A stretch of 64,000 bases of DNA from Oncomelania hupensis (GCA_036898135.1 CM072520.1:399501-463500); one strand, 5' to 3'. Shown: positions 47,107 through 58,428, counted from the first letter of the stretch. Made by a program: numbers and translations. Notes: generated by a model from the sequence alone, not told the origin.

Positions 47107-47586
47107 GATCCGCATAAAAGATCTGCTGAAACAACCCTAGTGGTAAAACCGAAAGCTCTCCACCAGCCAGTCACTTTAAAATAAAGACATCCCACGCAGG
47201 GGACGGCTGAGGCTTCACCCCAACTTATCGAACCCCCGTTTACAAAAACAAAATAGAATACAAACATCATTATAAATTATCAACAAAACACATACATATA
47301 AAATGCCTACATTGCTAAATAATAACATCATAGGAAGCCCTAGTGACCACGTGGCAGAAAGCGTCCAATATTCCCAAGCTGATCCAACAGACCTCATACA
47401 CAAATAAGGAGTCTTGCCCCGGAAGAGTTTTCAAGAAGAAGACGACGATAGTATAGCAGATTGATAGAACAGAGCAGGAATGAGAAAGAGCAAATGAGAA
47501 AGACAGCGACAGTGGGAATTTAAAGCACTAAATTTCCAGAAAGTGGGGATACTATTTATACTGAAACCCCCGGCACCCCAACGGGG
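47107..47586 (+). mobile_element. Element X copy X4, right arm of palindrome
   Basis: Starts GATCCGCATAAAAGATCTGC, a mirror image of the end of X3 across a 14-bp spacer (47,093-47,106). It runs to ATACTGAAACCCCCGGCACC. It lacks the GGTCCAGCGGACT terminus, as does X3, so the two are joined head to head at the same internal point. Confidence 0.85.
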
Positions 47587-47917
47587 GTATATAACAATTT
47601 AAAGTTGAACTATAATCATACAAATATCTAACAGTACTACAAAAGTTTACCAACTGCAGACTTGTAAATTATTCGGGCAACACTTAAGTATTAAAATGCT
47701 TTTATATAAGGAAAAGATTGCGGGGTGAAGGGTAGAAATGAGTAATTGGTAAAAATAGCTGTGTGTGGTTTAATTCAAAACAGGATTTAAGACCCTTTAC
47801 AATAGTATACATTTAAAAAGAAATAAGGTAGGGGAGGGAGTGAAAGTGAGCATGGGCGTGAGAGTGGAAGTGAAAGTGGGAATGGGAGTGGAAGTGAGAG
47901 CTAGTTATTCATTGCTT
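47587..47917. other. Intron 2 sequence between element X copies
   Basis: AT-rich, ending in a GTGGGAATGGGAGTG-type G-rich run. No gene. Confidence 0.4.
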
Positions 47918-48490
47918 ACAGGGTCCAGCGGATTGCTAAGAGCCGAATCAGGACCACAAAATCAAGGCCACAACTTCGCTGAAAGAGGACTCACCACCAA
48001 TCCGCATAAAAGATCTGCCGAAACATCCCTATTGGTGACCAGCCGGTCACTTTACAATAAAGACATCCCACGCAGGGGACGCTGAGGCTATACTCTAATT
48101 TATCGAACCCCCGTTTACAAAAAACAAAATAGAATACAAACATCATTATAAAATATCAACAAAACACATACATATAAAATGCCTGCATTGCCAAATAATA
48201 TCATAGGAAGCCCCAGTGACCATTTGGCAGAAAGCGTCCAATATTTCCAAGCTGATCCAACAGACCTCACACACAAATGAGGAGTTTTGTCCCGGAAGAG
48301 TTTTCAAGAAAAAAGGTAGGTGACTGGTCTAGCGAAGAAGAAGAAGACAGTATAGTAGATTGATAGAACAGAGTAGGAATGAGAAAGAACAAATGAGAAA
48401 GACAGCGACAGTGGGAATTTAAAGCACTAAATTTGCAGAAAGTGGGGATACTATTTATACTGAAACCCCTGGCACCCTCACGGGAGTGGT
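47918..48490 (+). mobile_element. Element X copy X5 (variant terminus)
   Basis: Begins TTACAGGGTCCAGCGGATTG, CTAAGAGCCGAATCAGG and has an extra segment (CAAGGCCACAACTTCGCTGA) not present in X1/X2. The rest follows the family to CTGGCACCCTCACGGGAG. This terminus variant is the one echoed in the 53,160-54,820 minisatellite. Confidence 0.85.
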
Positions 48491-48653
48491 GGTGGAGGAG
48501 GGGGGAAGTGAGTGTGGAAGTGGGAATGGGAGTGAGATAATCAAAAAGGGCATATTTTATGGGGTAAGTGGGTAAGTAAAATAGCTAAGTGGGTCAAATT
48601 CCACGTCATCTATCTCTGTTGATGTCACAGTGACGTGAAAACATAACACACGA

Positions 48654-48661
48654 TGACGTCA
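48654..48661. promoter_or_regulatory. Palindromic CRE-like motif TGACGTCA beside exon 3
   Basis: A perfect TGACGTCA octamer 15 bp upstream of exon 3. Related TGACGTG and CACGTCATC lie within 60 bp. Intronic location makes a role uncertain. Confidence 0.2.
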
Positions 48662-48676
48662 CGTAATGTGTTGTAG

Positions 48677-48811
48677 GTGTTTACTGCTGTACACTGGAGT
48701 TTGCCGACACCACAGTGACGGAGAAAGAAAACTGCGCGCGGAACAAGACCGGGCATTACGTCTTTGATGTGCAAACCATCGGCAGCTGCAACGAGCTGTC
48801 GCTGTCTGAAG
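48677..48811 (+). CDS. Ig-like secreted protein, exon 3 (F-G strands and tail)
   Basis: Acceptor GTGTTGTAG|GT, donor TCTGAAG|GTCAGC, phase 1 at both ends, 135 bp. It supplies residues 99-142. VYCC completes the F-strand motif G-V-Y-C-C, with Cys102 the likely disulfide partner of Cys51. TLEFADTTVTEKENC follows, then an N-glycosylation site N120-K-T, then GHYVFDVQTIGSCNELS. Several extra cysteines (101, 117, 135) could make additional bonds. The polypyrimidine tract before the acceptor is weak. Matching phase and continuation of the motif split by the intron are the main reasons to join it to exon 2. Confidence 0.7.
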
Positions 48812-48939
48812 GTCAGCAGGACACTACAGTATAATCTTAACTAGTATACCCTTTCAGCGCCGTTTGTGATCATGATGGGAGCGTATTCGTGAAGGACTAG
48901 GATGCACTAACAATAAGATAAATGAATGAAGAAATAAAG

Positions 48940-49490
48940 CAGAACTGCTCGCATTAAAATTTTACAATAGTGACAAATGTGTACATTCAAACTGTACGAT
49001 GACAAATGTATACATTCAAACTTTACAATAATGACAAATGAGTACATTTAAACTTTAAAATGACAAAAGCATACATTCAAACTTTACAACAATGACAAAT
49101 GTGTACATTCAAACATTACAATGACAAATGTGTATGCATTCAAACTTTACAATAAAGACAAGTTTGTACATTCAAACTTTACAATAATGACAAATATGTA
49201 CATTCAAACTTTACAATAATGACAAATGCGTACATTCAAACTTTACAATAATGACAAATGTTTACATTCAAACTTACAATATTGACAAATGTGTACATTC
49301 AAACTTTACAATGACAAATGTGTACATTCAAACTTTACAATAATGACGAATGTGTACATTCAAACTTTACAATGACAAATGTGTACATTCAAACTTTACA
49401 ATGACAAATGTGTACATTCAAACTTTACAATAATGACGAATGTGTACATTCAAACTTTACGTTAATGACAAACAAATGTGTACATAAACC
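48940..49490. repeat. 27-32-bp minisatellite in intron 3
   Basis: About 17 copies of TTTACAATAATGACAAATGT followed by GTACATTCAAAC. Many units lack the TAA before TGACAAATG. Confidence 0.93.
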
Positions 49491-49539
49491 ACAGCAAAAT
49501 GTGCACGGAGTTGTTTTCTCTTGTTTTTGTGTAACTTTT

Positions 49540-50092
49540 GTCTAAATCAAGAACACAATTTCGCTGGAAGAGGACTCACACCCGATCCGCATAAAAGATC
49601 CGAAACCGAAACAACTCTAGTGGTAACACTGAAGGCATTACACCAGCGGGTCACTTTACAATAAAGACATCCCACGCAGGGGACGCTGAGGCTAAACTAT
49701 AATTTATCGAACCCCCGTTTAAAAAAATAAAATAGAATACAAACATCATTATAAAATATCAACAAAACGCATACATATAAAATGCCTACATTGCCAAATA
49801 TAAACATCATAGGAAGCCCCAGTGACCATTTGGCAGAAACCGTCTAATATTCCCAAGCTGATCCAACAGACCTCACACACAAATAAGGAGTTTTGTCCCG
49901 GAAGAGTTTTCAAGAAAAAAGATAGGTGACTGATCTAGCGAAGAAGAAGATAGTATAGTGGATTGCTAGAACAGAGTAGGAATTAGAGAGAACAAAGGAG
50001 AAAGACATCGACAGTTGGGATTTAAAGCACTAAATTTCCAGAAAGTGGGGATACTATTTATACTGAAACCTCCGGCACCCCCACGGGGAATG
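49540..50092 (+). mobile_element. Element X copy X6
   Basis: Starts within the family at AAATCAAGAACACAATTTCG and ends TATACTGAAACCTCCGGCAC. The first ~30 bp of the family terminus are missing. Confidence 0.82.
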
Positions 50093-50224
50093 GGGGAAGG
50101 GGTGGGGTGGAAGAAAAGAGGGGTGTGGGGTGTGGAGTTTCAAATAGGATTTCCTAGCACAACCATATATGATGCTACCATAAGCCAATTTACAGCGCAC
50201 CCGCGTTCACAATTATCTGATTAA

Positions 50225-50500
50225 AAAAAGCGGGGTTCTCGTTCTTTTTTTTTTTTAATCTTCGATTTTTTGGAATTTTTGAGAATAATGAGCAGACGAC
50301 GAAATGTGATGGTTGGTATTGGCCAACAAATCAGCCACCTGCTTTTTGTTAGTAAAAACCTGTCCATGTTTTTTTAGACCTTGGATCACAGCCTTGGAGT
50401 TTTTACCTTTAATTCTTTTTTATTATTTTCCAGACTGTTTTGAAAGAGGTTTTGGTATGACGGAAGGTTTTCCAGGATTGACGCAGTTTTTGTTTAAACT
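50225..50500 (-). mobile_element. Non-LTR retrotransposon fragment (linker between endonuclease and RT)
   Basis: With one single-base frameshift, the minus strand reads LRQSWKTF, then TSFKTVWKIIKKIKGKN, then AVIQGLKKHGQVFTNKKQVA and DLLANTNHHIS. This is the SWxxF...KxVWxxIRKIxGK...KKEIAxxLxxxF pattern of LINE ORF2 proteins just before the RT domain. An intact-looking splice acceptor here (TATTTTCCAG, 50,424-50,433) is therefore probably fortuitous. Confidence 0.6.
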
Positions 50501-51158
50501 GTAATGTGTGATACTTGACTCTAAAGTAAATCACGGTTTAAACTGTAATGTGTGATACTTGACTCTAAAGTAAATCACGGTTTAAACTGTAATGTGTGAT
50601 ACTTGACTCTAAAGTAAATCACGGTTTAAACTGTAATGTGTGATACTTGACTCTAAAGTAAATCACGGTTTAAACTGTGATGTGTGATACTTGACTCTAA
50701 AGTAAATCACGGTTTAAACTGTAATGTGTGATACTTGACTCTAAAGTAAATCACGGTTTAAACTGTAATGTGTGATACTTGACTCTAAAGTAAATCACGG
50801 TTTAAACTGTAATGTGTGATACTTGACTCTAAAGTAAATCACGGTTTAAACTGTAATGTGTGATACTTGACTCTAAAGTAAATCACGGTTTAAACTGTAA
50901 TGTGTGATACTTGACTCTAAAGTAAATCACGGTTTAAACTGTAATGTGTGATACTTGATTCTAAAGTAAATCACGGTTTAAACTGTAATGTGTGATACTT
51001 GACACTAAAGTAAATCACGGTTTAAACTGTAATGTGTGATACTTGACTCTAAAGTAAATCACGGTTGAAACTGTAATGTGTGATACTTGACTCTAAAGTA
51101 AATCACGGTTTAAACTGTAATGTGTGATACTTGACACTAAAGTAAATCACGGTTTGAT
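50493..51158. repeat. 44-bp minisatellite in intron 3
   Basis: Fifteen highly homogeneous copies of GGTTTAAACTGTAATGTGTG followed by ATACTTGACTCTAAAG and TAAATCAC. Only a few single-base variants (GTGATG, GACACT, GATTCT, GGTTGAAAC). Confidence 0.97.
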
Positions 51159-51254
51159 TCAACATAAATGATCCACTCGCACCACAACCCCTAAAAATAT
51201 ATGTGCATCTCCTTTAAGCAGAACCAGCATTCATGGCATGGATAGGGTTGACCT

Positions 51255-51560
51255 TCTGAATTCTAAACCACCGACAAAGACAGGAACATAAACACAAATA
51301 GGACCACAGGCAAAAATATAAGGCCACTGACATAGGACCACTTACAGAAAGATAGGACCAATGACAGATGACCACTGACAGATGACCACTGACAGATAGT
51401 ACCACTGACAAGATAGGACCACTGACAGAAAGATAGGACCCACTGACAAAGATAGGACCACCGACAGAAAGATAGGACCTCAGACAGAAAGATAGGACCT
51501 CAGACAGAAAGATAGGACCTCAGACAGAAAGATTGGACCACAGACCGAAAGATTGAACCC
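51255..51560. repeat. ~20-bp degenerate minisatellite
   Basis: About 14 units of GATAGGACCACTGACAGAAA, with CTCAGACAG variants on the right. Confidence 0.88.
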
Positions 51561-51988
51561 TAGACAGGAAAATGTGTCAAAACAGACTGAGAAGGGAAGG
51601 GAGGAAGCAGCGTTATGTGGTGGATTGGGTTAACAGACAGTTAGCGGTTTTAGGGATGCAAGGTTTTAGCTCCTTTAATTGATGAGGCTAATAATGTTGG
51701 TGCTGCTGCCAAAGATAATAACTGATGATTACAATACAGAAATGAACATGAAGATGACAATGAGGATCGATGACGCTGCATCGTCATCATCATCGCCATT
51801 ATAAACATCACCCCCTCATAATAAAACGAGCGAAACTGCCAACTGCAAGGTCCATTAGTGAGCAGGTTAATTTAAACTACTGCATGGATAAGTAGATTTC
51901 TGAGACTATGTTCTCACATTTTGTTGCGTATAAATTCTACCTCTCTTCCCAAAAAACGAAATTAATAATTTTTAAAAATGTGTTTCAG
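51561..51988. other. End of intron 3
   Basis: Unique AT-rich sequence with no recognised element. Confidence 0.35.
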
Positions 51989-52017
51989 GTTCCAACTGCA
52001 CCAAAACTTGGGTGTAA
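51989..52017 (+). CDS. Ig-like secreted protein, candidate terminal exon
   Basis: ATGTGTTTCAG|GT followed, in the phase 1 needed by exon 3, by SNCTKTWV and a TAA stop. This adds eight residues including another N-glycosylation sequon (N-C-T) and a Cys, closing a protein of about 151 residues with no transmembrane segment. Evidence is limited to an AG, the correct phase and a stop. A different 3' exon beyond the window or an alternative splice remains possible. Confidence 0.33.
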
Positions 52018-52290
52018 AGGCAGAACAGATAGACAGCGGAAGGCAACAATACTGCAGCACTGGTCAACTGAACACGGCTCTCAATAGACATGACCATAAC
52101 GATTCTGTACCATGCTTCAATGGAGGGCCACTGCTGTAGCCTTCGTTCAAGTACCGTAGTAAAATCGTGGGGATTGTAAAAAAAGTTCAAAGGAGTAAAT
52201 CATTGTAAAGATTTTGTAATGTTTGCTGATTGTGTTATTTGTAATAGTCTGATGTTCCTTTGATAATGTGTTATTCGTAATAGACTATGT
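52018..52290 (+). other. Possible 3' UTR of the Ig-like gene
   Basis: No further frame. No clear AATAAA before the LINE-like tail. Confidence 0.25.
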
Positions 52291-52381
52291 TCCTTTGTTT
52301 GACCCAGGTAGCTGTTAGTCGAAAGCGCTTTGATTTCCAATGGAGGAAAGGCGCTATACAAATAACAAATTATTATTAAAC
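52291..52381 (+). mobile_element. L2-like 3' tail (SINE or LINE end)
   Basis: AAAGCGCTTTGATTTCC, then GGAAAGGCGCTATACAAATA and ATTATTATTAAA, the conserved tail shared by L2-mobilised elements (compare 46,750-46,782). Confidence 0.6.
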
Positions 52382-52439
52382 TTTAAAGTAAAACTTGAAA
52401 CTCGGTTCTGTACATGTGAAATATCCCCCAACCAACAAA

Positions 52440-53013
52440 CCACATTACATTACATTACATTACATGATTATTGCTTTAGGTCCAGCGGACTCTTCCGAGT
52501 CAAATCAGGACCGGACAACCCCTGATCCGCATAAAAGATCTGCTTAAACAACCCTAGTGGTAAAACTGAAGGCACTCCACCAGCCAGTCACTTTACAATA
52601 AAGACATCCCACGCAGAGGACGCTGAGGCTATACTCTAATTTATCGAACCCCCGTTTACAAAAACAAAACAGAATACAAACATCATTAAAAAATATCAAC
52701 AAAAAACATGCATTATTATAAAATGCCTACATTGCTAAATAACAACATCATAGGAAGCCCTAGTGACCACCTGGCAGAAAGCGTCCAATATTCCCAAGCT
52801 GATCCAACAGACCTCACACACAAATAAGGAGTTTTGTCCCGGAAGAGTTTTCGAGAAAAAAGGTAGATGAGAAGAAGATAGTATAGCAGATTGATAGAGC
52901 AGGAATGAGAAAGAACAAATGAGAAAGACAGCGACAGTGGGAATTTAAAGCACTAAATTTCCAGAAAGTGGGGATACTATTTATACTGAAACCCCCGGCA
53001 CTCTAACGGGGGA
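52440..53013 (+). mobile_element. Element X copy X7 with (ATTAC)n tail
   Basis: Preceded by four ATTAC repeats (52,442-52,463), then ATGATTATTGCTTTAGGTCC and the family to ACCCCCGGCACTCTAACGGG. The tail microsatellite differs from the (GATT)n of X1/X2, as seen when retroelement tails are added or expanded independently. Confidence 0.88.
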
Positions 53014-53161
53014 AACAAACCACAGCGAGAAGCCAGATAATCTATGCACCATTACTGTTCCCCATGCTAAATTTCTTATGAGCACACTTAGCGTGGTGGA
53101 GAAACCACAATATACAATTACACAACTAAACAGCTATCAGTGCCCCAACCCATCTCCCGCG

Positions 53162-54822
53162 TAGTGTTGCTAGTTAGTCATTGTTTATACAGTCCAGTGG
53201 ACTGCAAAGTTAGTCATTGTTTATACAGTCCAGTGGACTGCAAAGTTAGATAGTCATTGTTTATACAGTCCAGTGGACTGCAAAGTTAGTCATTGTTTAT
53301 ACAGTCCAGTGGACTGCAAAGTTAGTCATTGTTTATACAGTCCAGTGGACTGCATAGTTAGTCATTGTTTATACAGTCCAGTGGACTGCAAAGTTAGTCA
53401 TTGTTTATACAGTCCAGCGGACTGCAAAGTGAGTTAGTCATTGTTTATAGAGTCCAGTGGACTGCATAGTTAGTCATTGTTTATACAGTCCAGTGGACTG
53501 CATAGTTAGTCATTGTTTATACAGTCCAGTGGACTGCAAAGTTAGTCATTGTTTATACAGTCCAGTGGACTGCAAAGTTAGTCATTGTTTATACAGTCCA
53601 GTGGACTGCAAAGTTAGTCATTGTTTATACAGTCCAGTGGACTGCAAAGTAAGTCATTGTTTATAGAGTCCAGTGGACTGCAAAGTGAGTCATTGTTTAT
53701 ACAGTCCAGTGGACTGCAAAGTTAGTTATTGTTTATACAGTCCAGTGGACTGCAAAGTTAGTTATTGTTTATACAGTCCAGTGGACTGCAAAGTGAGTTA
53801 TTGTTTATACAGTCCAGTGGACTGCAAAGTTAGTCATTGTTTATACAGTCCAGTGGACTGCAAAGTTAGTCATTGTTTATACAGTCCAGTGGACTGCAAA
53901 GTGAGTTAGTCATTGTTTATACAGTCCAGTGGACTGCAAAGTTAGTTATTGTTTGTACAGTCCAGTGGACTGCATAGTTAGTCATTGTTTATACAGTCCA
54001 GTGGACTGCAAAGTGAGTTAGTTTTTGTTTATAGAGTCCAGTGGACTGCATAGTTAGTCATTGTTTATACAGTCCAGTGGACTGCAAAGTGAGTTAGTCA
54101 TTGTTTATAGAGTCCAGTGGACTGCAAAGTTAGTTATTGTTTATACAGTCCAGTGGACTGCAAAGTGAGTTAGTCATTGTTTATAGAGTCCAGTGGACTG
54201 CAAAGTTAGTTATTGTTTATACAGTCCAGTGGACTGCAAAGTGAGTTAGTCATTGTTTATACAGTCCAGTGGACTGCAAAGTGAGTTAGTCATTGTTTAT
54301 AGAGTCCAGCGGACTGCAAAGTTAGTCATTGTTTATACAGTCCAGTGGACTGCAAAGTGAGTTAGTCATTGTTTATAGAGTCCAGCGGACTGCAAAGTTA
54401 GTCATTGTTTGTACAGTCCAGTGGACTGCAAAGTTAGTCATTGTTTATAGAGTCCAGTGGACTGCAAAGTGAGTTAGTCATTGTTTATAGAGTCCAGTGG
54501 ACTGCAAAGTTAGTCATTGTTTATACAGTCCAGTGGACTGCAAAGTTAGTTAGTCATTGTTTAAAGAGTCCAGCGGACTGCAAAGTTAGTCATTGTTTAT
54601 AGAGTCCAGTGGACTGCAAAGTGAGTTAGTCATTGTTTATAGAGTCCAGCGGACTGCAAAGTTAGTTAGTCATTGTTTATAGAGTCCAGCGGACTGCACA
54701 GTTAGTCATTGCTTACAGGGTCCAGCGGACTGCAAAGTTAGTCATTGTTTATAGAGTCCAGTGGATTGCAAAGTTATTCATTGCTTACAGGGTCCAGCGG
54801 ACTGCAAAGTTAGTTATTCATT
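53162..54822. repeat. 34-40-bp minisatellite derived from the element X terminus
   Basis: About 45 copies of AGTTAGTCATTGTTTATACA followed by GTCCAGTGGACTGCAA. The core CAGTCCA-G-TGGACTG is a near-perfect inverted repeat. Length variants carry an extra GAGTT. GTCCAGCGGACTGC variants and, at the right end, ATTCATTGCTTACAGGGTCC units merge with the start of element X (compare 47,905-47,935 and 55,458-55,500). Confidence 0.95.
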
Positions 54823-54824
54823 GC

Positions 54825-55440
54825 TTACCCGGTGGGGGTGCCAAGGTTTTCAGTATCAATAATATCCCCACTTTCTGGAAATTTAGTGATTTAAATTCCC
54901 ACTGTCGCTGTCTTTCTCTGTTCTTTCTCAATCCTACTCTGTTCTATCAATCTACTATACCATCTTCTTCTTCGCTAGACCAGTCACCTACCTTTTTTCT
55001 TGAAAACTCTTCCGGGACAAAACTCCTCATTAGTGTGTGAGGTCTGTTGGATCAGCTTGGAAATATTGGACGCTTTCTACCAGGTGGTCACTAGGGCTTA
55101 CTATGATACTATTTGGCAACGTAGGCATTTTATATGTATGTGTTTTGTTGATATTTTATAAGGATGTTTATATTCTATTTTGTTTTTTGTAAACGGGGGT
55201 TCGATAAATTAGAGTATAGCCTCAGCGTCCCCTGCGTGGGATGTCTTTATTGTCAAGTGACCGGCTGGTGGAGTGCCTTCAGTGTTGCCACTAGGGTTGT
55301 TTTGGCAGATCTTTCATGCGGATCAGGGGCGAGTCATCTTCCAGTGAAGATATGATCTTGATTGTGTGGATCTTATTCGGCTTTACTGGTCCTGATTTGG
55401 CTTGGAAGAGTCCGCTGGACCTAAAACAATAATCATGTAA
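54825..55440 (-). mobile_element. Element X copy X8 (inverted)
   Basis: From GGTGGGGGTGCCAAGGTTTT through CAGTATCAATAATATCCCC (the TATAAATA is mutated here) to GGAAGAGTCCGCTGGACC and AATAATCATGTAATGTAGG. It directly abuts the right end of the minisatellite. Confidence 0.85.
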
Positions 55441-55454
55441 TGTAGGCCTAATGT

Positions 55455-55640
55455 ATTCATTGCTTACAGGGTCCAGCGGAGTGCAAATTTAGTTATTCAT
55501 TGCTAAGAGCCAAATCAGGACCACAAAATCAGGAACACAATTTGGTAAAAGAGGACTCCTGATCTGTATAAAAGATCTGCTGAAACAACCCTAATGGTAA
55601 CATTGAAGGCACTCCACCAGCCGGTCACTTTACAATTAAA
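55455..55640 (+). mobile_element. Element X partial copy X9 with a two-unit end duplication
   Basis: Begins TATTCATTGCTTACAGGGTC, CAGCGGAGTGCAAATTTAG, TTATTCATTGCTAAGAGCC: the terminal motif occurs twice, an incipient tandem expansion. Broken off after CCGGTCACTTTACAATTAAA. Confidence 0.75.
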
Positions 55641-55654
55641 GCAACCCACGCTAC

Positions 55655-55840
55655 TCTAATTTACATTACATGATTATTGCTTTAGTTCCAACGTACTCTT
55701 CTGAGCCACAGCATGACCAGTATAGCCGAATCATGATCACAAAATCAAGACCCCAACTTCGCTGAAAGAGGACTTGCCACTGATCCGCATAAAAGATATG
55801 CCGAAAGAACCCTAGTGGTAACACCAAAGAATATGGGTAT
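55655..55840 (+). mobile_element. Element X partial copy X10
   Basis: TTACATTACATGATTATTGC tail, then a diverged terminus and ATCCGCATAAAAGATATGCC. Truncated where an L2-like LINE follows. Confidence 0.7.
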
Positions 55841-55871
55841 ACTACAAAGAAGAATCATCCGAGGCTTTCCC

Positions 55872-55875
<4 letters not shown>

Positions 55876-55939
<64 letters not shown>

Positions 55940-58365
55940 GTAGGCTTATATAGCGCGATACCCCAGCTCAGGGCTGGGCTCACCGCTCTTAACATAGGAT
56001 ATATCTTTAGAACAAACATAAACAATAAAACAGGGTATGCAAGCATTCACACCAACCGTACTCACAAAGGCATACAAGAGAACAACAACATATGCAATAC
56101 ACTACACATGCAAAATAAACAAACAAACAAAAAATATTAATACAATGGCATATTAAATAATAATAAGATTCACCATACAGATTTAAAATATAACTAAAAA
56201 TTTGTTACATCTAACAATGGTTAATTAATACAATGATCGGATAAAAAAGATAAGACCCGCCTCTCCTCACTATTGCAGAAATAAAATATTATCAAAAACA
56301 TAATGTACAAACTAATGCAAAAATAATTATGCAAAAATAATTATATAAAAATAATTAGATACTCAGATATAAATGTACAGACTATTTATATGTCAAGCCA
56401 TGGACGGCACCCCACCGGCATCCGTCATCAGTCGGAGGGCGAGTCAGTCAGGATAATACAGTTTGAAGAGATGGGTCTTGAGTGCGTTTTTGAAGGCCTG
56501 GGTGGTCGGTATGTTGCGGATGTGTGGTGGAAGAGAATTCAATTGCTTGGGTGCGCAGAAAGAGAAAGATCGTTCACCGTATGCCTTAGTGCGTGTCTTG
56601 GGAACAGAAAGAATGTGCGCGTCTGCAGAGGAGCGAAGCGGTCGAGAGGGTGAGTAGACAGTTAGAAGATCAGTAAGATAGGAAGGGCAGGAGTCAGAGA
56701 AGAAGTTGTGGCAGAGAGTGGACAGTTTGTAGTCGATGCGGGCTTGAACAGGGAGCCAGTGAAGAGAGTGGAGAAGTGGTGTGATGTGATCGCGCTTTTT
56801 TGCCTTAAGAACTAACCTAGCAGCAGAGTTTTGGACCCTTTGCAGTTTATCGATAAAGTGTTTAGGTGAACCTGACAAAAGAGAGTTGCAATAGTCTAGA
56901 CGAGAGAGGACGATGGCACAGACTAATGTTTTTGTAGCACTAATAGTGAGGTAATGGCGGATGGAGCTGAGCTGACGAATGGCGGTGTAAGCAGAGCGAC
57001 AGATGTGAGAGATGTGATTGTTGAGGGACATGTCATCGGAGAGAATGTAGCCAAGATTCCTAGCAGAGGGAGAGAACTGTATGTCAGAGCAGCCTACTTG
57101 AAGTGAAGTGGGGAGAGATGAGGCAAAGGGTGATTTGTGATTGTGGATAAGAAGTGCTTCTGTCTTGTCGTTATTCAACCTTAGCCTACTGAGGGCCATT
57201 TATGACTTGACCTCACCAATGCACTCTTGCATGGACTGGACAGCGAAGTTAACAAGAGAAGGATGGGTGGGTTTGTACAGCTGCGTGTCATCTGCAAACG
57301 ACTGGCTCTCAACAGCATGCTTTTCGAGCAAGATGAGCAGTGGCTTGGTGTATATTATGAACAAAACAGGGCCTAAAACGGACCCCTGGGGAACCCCGCA
57401 CACCAAGTCAGCTCTGCTGGAGAAACAGCCATCCACAGCGACCGCCTGAGTTCTATCGGAAAGGTAAGATCGAATTAAGCCAATCCAAAACTGATCCAGA
57501 GATTCCAAAGTAATCCCGAAGGGTCTTGAATAGGGTGTGATTGTGGACGGTGTCAAAGGCCGCACTAAGATCTAAGAGGGTTAGGATGGAGACGTTACCG
57601 CTGTCCAGAGCGAGCAAGAGGTCATTGGTGACTTTCAGGAGAGCTGTCTCTGTGCTGTGAAAAGGTCGATAAGCTGACTGGTTTGGACTAAGAAGGGAGT
57701 TATCATTCAGGTAAGCAAAGAGTTGTTTTAAGACTAGCTTTTCAATGACTTTAGACAAAAATGACAGATTAGATACAGGTCTATAGTTTTTTTAGGTCAT
57801 TCTTATCTAGACTGGGCTTCTTAAGCAAGGGTTTGATGACAGCTGACTTGCATGAAGAAGGAAATGCGCCAGAAGACAAGCTCTCGTTGACTATGTGGGT
57901 TATGGTTGGGAGCAACTGATCTAACGACTCAATTAACAGTGGAGTGGGGATGGGATCCAGAGATTTAGATTTAAGAATAACACTTTTGACTTCTTGTTCT
58001 GATACAGGGTTAAGAACATCAAAGCGTGAACTAACACCAGAAGGAGGAGACAAATCATGGGGATGGATGCCATGACGGTCAAGATCAGCACGAATGTCAG
58101 CTACTTTGCCTGTGAAGAAGTTACAAAAAACATCAGGTTGCTGAGACAACGGATACACTGAGGGAAGAACAGTTGCTTTCCCACTACCTTTAAGATGGTT
58201 AAAGACGTCAAACAGCTGCTTACTAGTTTCACTACTACTGATCTTATTGCAAAAATACAAAGATTTAGCACGGTGGACAATCTGAGACACACGCTTCTTG
58301 GCAGCAGAGTAAATCTGCTTAAAAACAACAAGGCCTGACCTCAACAACTTCTTTTCCAACCACTT
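55876..58365 (-). mobile_element. L2/CR1-like LINE, long dead copy
   Basis: Minus strand. 58,359-57,781 encodes the region before and into the RT (EQEVKSVILKSKSLDPIPTP, then LLPTITHIVNESLSSGAFP). 57,758-57,453 gives KVIEKLVLKQLFAYLNDN, then SAYRPFHSTETALLKVTND and LLDLSAAFDTVHN. 57,565-57,200 gives GVPQGSVLGPVLFIIYTKPL and the catalytic FADDTQLY. 57,199-56,444 gives the C-terminus (RLDYCNSLLSGSP, DHITPLLHSLHWLPVQARI). The 3' tail is (TTA)n at 55,937-55,876. Breaks are an extra A in a poly(A) run near 57,787, a frameshift near 57,500 and a TAA at 57,199-57,201 where the family has Trp. The endonuclease part is missing. It inserted into element X sequence. Confidence 0.9.
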
Positions 58366-58428
58366 CTTTTCAGCAGATCTTTTATACAGATCAGGAGTCC
58401 TCTTTTACCAAATTGTGTTCCTGATATA
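58366..58428 (-). mobile_element. Element X partial copy X11
   Basis: CAGCAGATCTTTTATACAGA, TCAGGAGTCCTCTTTTACCA, AATTGTGTTCCTGA is the reverse complement of 55,525-55,582 (X9), almost exact, including the CTGTATAAAAG variant found only there. Confidence 0.8.

Noticed and set aside
46155..47403. Hydrophobic open frames inside element X copies (for example the frame with MCMRSVGSAWEYW)
   Set aside because: They recur in most element X copies but with shifted frames and stops; sequence is conserved as DNA repeat, not as protein.
50434..50501. Alternative last exon of the Ig-like gene (acceptor TATTTTCCAG, phase 1, stop after 23 codons)
   Set aside because: The opposite strand encodes a recognisable LINE ORF2 segment across this interval, so the acceptor and frame are most likely fortuitous. 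RNA junctions could reverse this.
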